Positions 7,155 through 12,106 of a stretch of 12,106 nt of DNA are shown piece by piece; the stretch's first letter is position 1; each line of letters begins with the position of its first letter. The DNA is taken from positions 1-12,106 of the forward strand of contig CALLLZ010000076.1 of the NCBI GenBank assembly GCA_938008005.1, given 5' to 3'. This DNA is from an uncultured Marinicella sp. (GTDB lineage Bacteria > Pseudomonadota > Gammaproteobacteria > Xanthomonadales > Marinicellaceae). The notes beneath the pieces were generated by a model. It had not been told where the DNA came from. It ran no database searches and saw only the letters and a program-made list of their open reading frames with translations. The translations under genes and the position numbers were made by a program.

Positions 7155-8816
7155 TCAGTCTGAGAAACCCCTTTGAGTCAAGTAATAACTGGCAAATGAG
7201 CCCAACCAATGACCGCCGGCGTAATGTTCACCTGTGACTGCTGCTAAACCTGATTTGGCATGTTGATTGGCCAGCTTGATGAGCGTTGAACGGCGTTTGT
7301 CTTTGACAGGTAAACCACTGGCAATGCCTTCTAGCATCCAAGCACGGGCAATATTTAAGCCATCTAAATGCGCCAATTTACCATCAACCCGATCTGTCAC
7401 TTGTGCCACTGGTAACCATTGACTGCCTTTCTTGATGTTAGGAAGAAAGCTTTTCAACCAAGCTGCATAGTCATCATTGGGTATGATTCGGCGCATCAAA
7501 TCGGCTTGTGCTAAGCAAGGTGATAAAAAATCCTGACCTGAAGGCTCATAGCTTATAGGACATTTCTGATCATTTAAATACAAGCGTTTACTGTGTTTAA
7601 CTAACAGTTTCAGAAAGTTTCGATCATTGGTGATTTGAGCGTAATCATACGCCAACCCAAAAGCAAAGGCAGTTTGGCTGTGTTCACCTGTGCGAATTGG
7701 GTAGGCGAGCTTGGGGATCCAACTGGATAATTGTTCCACTATGTGTTTCTTTAAGGGTTGCATATCGGCCAACCATTGTTGTGCTTGGGGGTGCTGCCAA
7801 TCGTATAATTCGGCATAAAGTTGTAAAAACCAAGCCAGGCCATAAGGTCTTTCAAACCCCGCTCTTCCAGGTTGTTGAAAATAATTTAATTCGGCCTGTA
7901 ACTTTTCGGTGGTGAAATGGGCATTAAGTCTGCTCAAAATTTCAGCGGTCTTGGCATGTTTGGGAAATAATTTGGCGCTTCGAGCCAATAACCAATGACC
8001 ATGCACTGAAGAATGCCAGTCAAAACACCCAAAAAAAGCAGGATATAATATTTGGGGTGACGCAGCGTCTTTATCCGAATTCAGGACATGCTTCACAGAG
8101 TTAGGATAGATTTGGTCTAAACACGTTAGCGCCAAATCGGCTATATTGAATAGTTTATCAGCTGGTAATAAGTCCAAAAGCTGTGCTGATTTGGCTGAGC
8201 TTAAATCTTCTCTTAACAGCAGGTTTTTACTTCCTAACCCAAATTTTAGAGGGGGTAATCCGATGGTTTTACGTTCATAATTGACTGCTGAAATTGACTT
8301 GATCGGATATAAAGATTTTGTGTTATTAGCTTTTCCTTTTACCGTAAAATGACCAAACTTTTGTGGCAGGTTTTGTAACATCAGGTGATGATCATAAGCT
8401 TCGGAATACCAAAATGCGGGTAACTGTTCAGATTTAACTGCCTTTAGAATAAGTGGCAGATAATTGGCTTGCTTTTCGATATCACTGCGTTTAAACAGCA
8501 ACATGGCGATTTTGGCGGAATTTTCGCCTACATCGCTGATTCCTGGCCAATGACCGAGTTGGTGAATAACGTCATCCAAAAGGAGCAAGTTCTTTTGATC
8601 CAGTTGATTTTGTGCTTGTTGTAGTTTTTCTATGAGTTGGATATTTTTTTTGTTTGTATTACGCTGTTTTAAGTGATTGATTTCGTTGCGGTGTTGTTGA
8701 TCTTGCTGCAAAGCCAAAATCATCTGCGTTTTCAAGTTTTCTGCCAATGAGTTGAATGAATAAAATGAAAGTAACAGGCTGCTAATTAGAGGTATCAAAT
8801 ATGTGTTTTTTTTCAT
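7155..8816 (-). CDS. Exported DUF6624-like/DUF2891 two-domain protein of unknown function
   Basis: A 553-residue protein with a clear signal peptide (MKKNTYLIPLISSLLLSFYSFNSLA, cut after residue 25), so probably periplasmic. Residues about 30-195 match the DUF6624 pattern: ALQQDQQHR (35-43), LGHWPGISDVGENSAKIAMLLFKRSD (87-112), a FWYSEAYDHHL helix (135-145), and YPIKSISAVNYERKTIGLPPLKFG (170-193). Residues about 205-553 match DUF2891: FFGCFDWHSSVHGHW (261-275), FERPYGLAWFLQL (321-333), YPIRTGEHSQTAF (372-384), YEPSGQDFLSPCLAQADLMRR (423-443), DGKLAHLDGLNIARAW (478-493), GEHYAGGHWLGSFA (529-542). The many conserved His, Trp, Glu and Asp residues suggest an alpha/alpha-barrel enzyme, possibly acting on sugars; that is inference, since neither family has a function I can name. 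In the DUF6624 part, positions where I expect H, DR and GTQ read R, DH and GHF. No good RBS precedes the ATG. It lies 105 bp after the SDR gene and 18 bp before alaA. Confidence 0.85.
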   Translation of the reverse strand: MKKNTYLIPLISSLLLSFYSFNSLAENLKTQMILALQQDQQHRNEINHLKQRNTNKKNIQLIEKLQQAQNQLDQKNLLLLDDVIHQLGHWPGISDVGENSAKIAMLLFKRSDIEKQANYLPLILKAVKSEQLPAFWYSEAYDHHLMLQNLPQKFGHFTVKGKANNTKSLYPIKSISAVNYERKTIGLPPLKFGLGSKNLLLREDLSSAKSAQLLDLLPADKLFNIADLALTCLDQIYPNSVKHVLNSDKDAASPQILYPAFFGCFDWHSSVHGHWLLARSAKLFPKHAKTAEILSRLNAHFTTEKLQAELNYFQQPGRAGFERPYGLAWFLQLYAELYDWQHPQAQQWLADMQPLKKHIVEQLSSWIPKLAYPIRTGEHSQTAFAFGLAYDYAQITNDRNFLKLLVKHSKRLYLNDQKCPISYEPSGQDFLSPCLAQADLMRRIIPNDDYAAWLKSFLPNIKKGSQWLPVAQVTDRVDGKLAHLDGLNIARAWMLEGIASGLPVKDKRRSTLIKLANQHAKSGLAAVTGEHYAGGHWLGSFASYYLTQRGFSD

Positions 8817-8921
8817 GAAGCGAACTATGACACAGATTCATGCAATGCTCAAGTCTCCTCAATTCCTACCAGTGAACATTTGTGGTGTCTGTATTTTACT
8901 AATATGTGAATACTACTTAGT

Positions 8922-9647
8922 TTACCAAGGAATTGGTTGCCCTTGATAGTCTAGAAATAATGGATACTTACTTTTATGTCGTTGGTTTTTTTTAATCTGC
9001 TTTATGAGTAAGTTGGCTGTTGATTCAACTGTTTGTAATTGACCACTGGGTAGATTTCTTTGAAAAGGTGCGGATAAATCAGTATCTGTAGTGCCTGGGT
9101 GTAACAGTAAAAATCTGACATTTGGGTGCTTGCGGTACCATTCAATAGCCAATGTTTTTAAACCCATGTTCAAGGCTGCTTTGCTCATACGGTATGCATA
9201 CCAACCACCCAAATGGTTGTCATCAATGCTACCAATCCGTGCCGATATAGACGTCACCAGAGGGTGATCTGATTGAGTGATTAATTTTTTTAAAGTCTTG
9301 ATAAGCAATAAATGCCCAACCGCATTGGTTAAGTAATTATCGTTGAGTTGATTTAAGTTAATTTGTTTCAATGCTTTTTCTGGCATGTATTTATCATTGT
9401 GTAATATTCCTGCACAATTGATTAGCCAGTCTATGTGACTGGTGTTTTTAGACAGTTGTTCGTTCAGGTTAGCGATTGAGTCTTCATTGGTGATATCGCA
9501 CTGAACTTCCCAGCAGTTGGCATTGTGCTTTGTTAAGTGACTGGTATAACTGCGACTGGTTTTAATCACCAAATGTTGATCTTTAATTAAATGTGCGGTT
9601 AAAGCGGCACCGATGCCGCGCTCACCACCAATAACAAGAATGATCAT
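8922..9647 (-). CDS. Short-chain dehydrogenase/reductase, C-factor (CsgA)-like
   Basis: A 241-residue cytoplasmic NAD(P)-dependent oxidoreductase of the classical SDR fold. Seen: a cofactor loop GGERGIG (7-13) at the very N-terminus, CDIT (50-53) for adenine-ring binding, NCAG (77-80), a Ser-bearing strand SISARIGS (133-140), the catalytic Tyr152/Lys156 pair in YAYRMSK, and HPGTTDTDLSAPF (183-195). The pattern SARIGSI.DN..GGWYAYRMSKAALN is characteristic of the C-factor/CsgA-like subgroup, whose substrate is generally unknown. An arginine follows the glycine loop (SRSY, 31-34), which may favour NADP, but this is weak. The ATG lies 24 bp after the stop of the TIGR01777-family gene, with a poor GGGA RBS, so the two form one transcription unit. 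Full length for the subgroup. Confidence 0.9.
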   Translation of the reverse strand: MIILVIGGERGIGAALTAHLIKDQHLVIKTSRSYTSHLTKHNANCWEVQCDITNEDSIANLNEQLSKNTSHIDWLINCAGILHNDKYMPEKALKQINLNQLNDNYLTNAVGHLLLIKTLKKLITQSDHPLVTSISARIGSIDDNHLGGWYAYRMSKAALNMGLKTLAIEWYRKHPNVRFLLLHPGTTDTDLSAPFQRNLPSGQLQTVESTANLLIKQIKKNQRHKSKYPLFLDYQGQPIPW

Positions 9648-9671
9648 ATGTTTAATCCCATTAGCGAATGC

Positions 9672-10583
9672 TCATAATAAAATAGACTGCAAAGCCTGTT
9701 TTATGTCCCGATGTTTAAATTCAAACCCTTCTTCTAACAACCGTTGCGGTAAAACATGTGCACTGGCAAGTAACAATTCATCTGATACCTCGCCAAAAAG
9801 TAAACGTACCAAGAAAGCAGGCATGTGCATGAAAGCCGGTCTTTTTAGGGTTTTGGCTAACATTTGAGTGAACTCTGTATTTGAAATGGGTTGTGGTGAT
9901 GTCAGGTTGTAAACGCCTTGAGAGTTGGTTTGTTTTATGAGGTGCTCTATAGCGCGTGTCACATCTTCAATACTGATCCAGCTGTATTGTTGTTTACCTG
10001 TACCCAGGTGTCCGCCAATACCCAATTTAAAAGGCAATAACATGTCTTTTAATGCACCACCTGTTTTAGATAAAATCATACCAAACCTGAGGTTGATTAA
10101 GCGGGTTTCTGTGTTTTTTAACCCATTTGTGGCTATCTCCCATTGTTTGGCAATTTGTGCCACAAAGTTATGTCCAGACTTGGATTTTTCATTCAGTATT
10201 TCGTTGGGGCGATTGCCATAATAACCAATTGCTGATGCGCACAAAAAGATTTTGGGGCGTTGATCAAACAACAAGATTTCATCGACCAACCATTTGGTGC
10301 CATAAATACGACTGTCATATATGGTTTGTTTGTATTTATCTGACCAGCGCTTATCAGCAATACCGGCACCAGCTAGATGTATGACTATATCGGGTGCTTT
10401 GATGTTAAGTTCAGCCAATGATTCTCGGTAATTCCAACTGGGATTGTTGGGTGATGAAGTGTCTCTTCGCAGACTATGGATGTGATAATCGGTTGACAGT
10501 GATTTTAAAATTTGCTGGCCCAACATGCCGGTTTGTCCAGTGATAAAGATGATGGGTTTGCCATCAGGCGAATTTTGAGCCAT
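9672..10583 (-). CDS. TIGR01777-family (YfcH-like) NAD(P)-binding epimerase-like protein
   Basis: A 303-residue extended-SDR protein related to E. coli YfcH and to chloroplast SulA-type proteins; no reaction is firmly assigned to the family. Seen: Rossmann loop ITGQTGMLGQ (14-23), HLAGAGIADKRWSDKYK (69-85), SR..GTKWLVDEI (91-103), the active-site region CASAIGYYG (115-123), LRFGMILSKTGGALKDMLLPFKLGIGGHLGTGKQQYSWISIEDV (165-208) and the C-terminal DUF1731 domain (about 252-300: MPAFLVRLLFGEVSDELLLASAHVLPQRLLEEGFEF). The usual Y...K pair of classical SDRs is not evident beyond YYG, as in the family. The ATG is certain as the first possible start because an in-frame TAA lies nine bases upstream. 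The RBS is poor. A good promoter lies just upstream, and the SDR gene follows after 24 bp. Confidence 0.92.
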   Translation of the reverse strand: MAQNSPDGKPIIFITGQTGMLGQQILKSLSTDYHIHSLRRDTSSPNNPSWNYRESLAELNIKAPDIVIHLAGAGIADKRWSDKYKQTIYDSRIYGTKWLVDEILLFDQRPKIFLCASAIGYYGNRPNEILNEKSKSGHNFVAQIAKQWEIATNGLKNTETRLINLRFGMILSKTGGALKDMLLPFKLGIGGHLGTGKQQYSWISIEDVTRAIEHLIKQTNSQGVYNLTSPQPISNTEFTQMLAKTLKRPAFMHMPAFLVRLLFGEVSDELLLASAHVLPQRLLEEGFEFKHRDIKQALQSILL

Positions 10584-10618
10584 GAGTGTTTAATTGATGA
10601 AATGAGTCAGTAGATGTT

Positions 10619-10646
10619 AATAAATGGTAGGTGAATCTGATGTCAA
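10619..10646 (-). promoter_or_regulatory. Probable promoter of the TIGR01777-SDR transcription unit
   Basis: On the minus strand a perfect TTGACA (10646-10641), a 16-bp spacer and TTTATT (10624-10619, 4 of 6). Expected start near 10612, about 29 bases before the ATG at 10583. A second perfect TTGACA (10671-10666) lies 25 bp further upstream without a fitting -10. Confidence 0.5.
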
Positions 10647-10730
10647 AGCTGCGATACTTTTAGCTTGTCAATTTAAGGTCTCTATGAAAATAATGGGTAC
10701 AATTCATTTCCAGTTTCCATATCGGGGTTA

Positions 10731-10747
10731 AATTGAGTGGCTCAATT
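10731..10747. repeat. Short perfect inverted repeat downstream of the EamA gene
   Basis: AATTGAG (10731-10737), TGG, CTCAATT (10741-10747): 7-bp arms with a 3-base loop, 29 bp past the EamA stop. On the minus strand it is followed only by TAACCCC, so it is a poor terminator for EamA. On the plus strand GGTTTTATT follows. Possible transcript-end hairpin or protein site. Confidence 0.35.
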
Positions 10748-10776
10748 GGTTTTATTGAACAAGCAGTCTTGATTAT

Positions 10777-11679
10777 TTAATGACTCATTTGTAAAACCAC
10801 CAACACCCCTAAAATACTGATCATAGCGCCTATGATTTTTTTCTTTGTCATGTCTTCTTTAAGTATTAACCAACCTAAAATCAAAATAAATACAGAAGCT
10901 GTTTCATTCAAGATTGAGGCCACCGAAGCTGAAGTGTATTTATAACCAGCTACCCAGACCATGGTAGATAAATATTGGCCCAAAAAAGCCCCTGCTAATA
11001 GCCAGTATTTTCCAGAATTCTTCATTGCAGCCATTGGGTTGAGGTTTTTACCTAAAATCATATTGAATAAAAACATGGTTACTACCCCACCAATGGTCCG
11101 AATGAAAATTATCCAAAAGAATGGTATGTCAGTAGTAACTGGTTTGATGATGACTATGCCTAAAGCTGTAAAAAAAACCCCCAATGCTGCAAAAATAAAA
11201 CCCTTTATAGGTGGATGTTCAATGGTCATTGATTTCTTCCGATAGCTGATGACCAGGACGCCAACAATCACCAAAGCCATTCCCATGATTTGCCAGCTGT
11301 TAAGGCGCTCACCTAAATAAAAGAATGAAAGAAATACAACGAAAGGGCTATATAGACTGCCAGTTAAACCAGTTAATCCTGCACCAATTAACTGTAGCGC
11401 ACGAAGGTAGAATAAATCTGCCAGCATGATGCCAAAAAAACCACTGATTAACAACAAGCCCCATTGGGATGCAGTTAAATGAGGAGGCGTTAGGCCATCA
11501 GTTAAATAGAGGGTTGGTATCATCAGCACAAAAGTCAGGCTGATTTTGAATAAATTCATGGCACTGACATTAATGTGGTCACCGGCTTTGCGATAACAAA
11601 TGACTGCAAATGCCCACAACAGTGCGCACAATAAAGATAAAACTTCACCTAAACCAATAGATATATCGCCGATAGACAT
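10777..11679 (-). CDS. EamA/DMT-family transporter
   Basis: Inner-membrane drug/metabolite transporter of about 300 residues with two EamA repeats and about ten membrane helices. Seen: the first helix begins right after the chosen start (MSIGDISIGLGEVLSLLCALLWAFAVICYRKAG). Repeat 1 ends with SLYSPFVVFLSFFYLGERLNSWQIMGMALVIVGVLVIS, the family's helix-turn E-R signature. Repeat 2 ends with SASVASILNETASVFILILGWLILKEDMTKKKIIGAMISILGVLVVL. The substrate cannot be told; the family covers amino acids, nucleotide sugars, metabolites and drugs. The frame is open to an ATG at 11790, but that start adds 37 residues not expected in the family and would overlap the divergent gene at 11776. The ATG at 11679 gives the normal 10-helix length and leaves room for divergent promoters. 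No convincing RBS precedes either start. Transcribed alone, with a 193-bp gap to the next minus-strand gene. Confidence 0.9.
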   Translation of the reverse strand: MSIGDISIGLGEVLSLLCALLWAFAVICYRKAGDHINVSAMNLFKISLTFVLMIPTLYLTDGLTPPHLTASQWGLLLISGFFGIMLADLFYLRALQLIGAGLTGLTGSLYSPFVVFLSFFYLGERLNSWQIMGMALVIVGVLVISYRKKSMTIEHPPIKGFIFAALGVFFTALGIVIIKPVTTDIPFFWIIFIRTIGGVVTMFLFNMILGKNLNPMAAMKNSGKYWLLAGAFLGQYLSTMVWVAGYKYTSASVASILNETASVFILILGWLILKEDMTKKKIIGAMISILGVLVVLQMSH

Positions 11680-11709
11680 GGCAAATTTGAACCAGAGAAA
11701 ATTGTCCAA

Positions 11710-11715
11710 ATTGTA
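11710..11715 (-). promoter_or_regulatory. Candidate -10 box for the EamA transporter gene
   Basis: TACAAT (5 of 6) on the minus strand, placing the start near 11703 and a leader of about 24 bases before the ATG at 11679. No good -35 is visible. Its position fits the inner start codon and not the one at 11790. Confidence 0.3.
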
Positions 11716-11739
11716 AGCGATATATGCAATCAATAAACG

Positions 11740-11768
11740 TATAATTATCAACTTTGTTGATTTTGAGG
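11740..11768 (+). promoter_or_regulatory. Candidate -10 box, dyad and ribosome binding site of the amidohydrolase-like gene
   Basis: TATAAT at 11740-11745 (no good -35), then a perfect dyad ATCAAC (11747-11752)/GTTGAT (11756-11761) across the expected transcription start, then GAGG (11765-11768) seven bases before the ATG at 11776. The RBS is well placed and fixes that start. The dyad could be an operator or a 5' end hairpin. Confidence 0.5.
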
Positions 11769-11775
11769 TTATCCC

Positions 11776-12106
11776 ATGCGAACTAAGCACCTGTTGTTTT
11801 TACTGACTCTATTAATTTCATTTACAGTTATTGCTGCAGGTGATAAAACTGAGGAAAAAGCTGATGAAAAATGGGATGTAAATAACCCACCTGGCATTAA
11901 AAAAATGGTTGATATTAATACCGATACAGGTACTTGGATGAGTGTGGATGTCAGTCCAGATGGGCGTTTAATTGCATTCGATTTATTGGGTGATATCTAC
12001 ACCATGTCAATCAACGGTGGTGAAGCCAAGAATATCACCAACTCTATGGCATGGGACATGCAGGCTCAATTTTCTCCGGATGGTACCAGATTAGCATTCA
12101 CTTCAG
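11776..12106 (+). CDS. Secreted TolB-like beta-propeller protein, probable amidohydrolase-family N-terminus (3' truncated)
   Basis: Only the first 110 residues are inside the window and the frame is open to the edge. A signal peptide is clear (MRTKHLLFLLTLLISFTVIAA, cut about residue 21-22), followed by a short charged linker (GDKTEEKADEKWDVNNPPG). Two PD40/TolB-type propeller repeats follow: VDVSPDGRLIAFDLLGDIYTMSINGGEAKNIT (57-88) and AQFSPDGTRLAFTS (97-110). The order of signal peptide, TGTWMSVDVSPDG, LGDIYTM..GGEAK.IT and F(S)PDG is the one seen at the start of large (about 1000 residues) periplasmic or secreted proteins that carry a propeller followed by an amidohydrolase domain. That domain lies outside the window, so the enzyme part is inferred. 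A good GAGG RBS supports the start. Divergent from the EamA gene with a shared control region. Confidence 0.8.
   Translation, partial: MRTKHLLFLLTLLISFTVIAAGDKTEEKADEKWDVNNPPGIKKMVDINTDTGTWMSVDVSPDGRLIAFDLLGDIYTMSINGGEAKNITNSMAWDMQAQFSPDGTRLAFTS

Noticed and set aside
8817..8921. Promoter search in the 105-bp gap before the DUF6624-DUF2891 gene
   Set aside because: The best match (TTGAGC with a CATAGT box 17 bp later) would start transcription almost at the start codon, so it was not listed; read-through from the SDR gene remains possible.
10684..10731. 15-codon plus-strand frame followed by a hairpin at 10731-10747
   Set aside because: Too short, with only a weak AAGG upstream and no promoter with a good -35; it may be chance.
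1..12106. Mobile elements, CRISPR arrays, tRNA or rRNA genes, toxin-antitoxin or phage-defence genes
   Set aside because: Looked for on both strands by eye; no terminal repeats, spaced direct repeats, transposase motifs or cloverleaf-like stretches were recognised.

Overview
This window looks like chromosomal DNA from an AT-rich, probably marine or aquatic, free-living gammaproteobacterium. The basis is gene content: an AlaA-type aminotransferase very close to the enterobacterial form, a SulP transporter, an RhlE-type DEAD-box helicase, a secreted proteinase K-like protease with a P-domain, and a large secreted TolB/amidohydrolase-type protein. The genus cannot be fixed from sequence alone. 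I see no phage, transposon, integrase, CRISPR array, tRNA or rRNA. Both edges cut genes.

Layout, left to right. (1) The 3' part of an alpha/beta-hydrolase gene (+) runs in from the left edge. It converges on a secreted subtilisin-family protease gene (-), and a hairpin with T-runs on both strands lies between them. (2) A 432-bp AT-rich gap holds the protease leader, including a perfect 9-bp dyad, and a possible orphan plus-strand promoter. (3) A SulP anion transporter gene (-) and an RhlE-like DEAD-box helicase gene (+) diverge from a 225-bp region with closely packed promoters. (4) Minus-strand genes fill 5919-10583. In transcription order they are a TIGR01777-family epimerase-like protein and a C-factor-like short-chain dehydrogenase (24-bp gap, one transcription unit), then, after a 105-bp gap, an exported DUF6624-DUF2891 fusion protein and alaA (18-bp gap, co-transcribed). 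(5) An EamA/DMT transporter gene (-) and the start of a secreted beta-propeller amidohydrolase-like gene (+) diverge at the right edge.

The genes are mostly housekeeping or accessory metabolism and do not form one obvious system: alanine synthesis (alaA), RNA remodelling (DEAD-box), transport (SulP, EamA) and secreted hydrolysis (S8 protease, amidohydrolase-like protein). The least understood item is the exported two-domain protein at 7155-8816. Its N-terminal DUF6624-like domain has lost several residues I recall as family hallmarks, while its C-terminal DUF2891 domain looks intact. Other points worth attention are the 15-glycine hinge of the protease, the dyads next to several start sites, and the EamA start codon, which should be moved inward so that it does not overlap the divergent gene. 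No clearly new multi-gene system was found. Domain and family names were assigned by eye from conserved motifs, without a database search.
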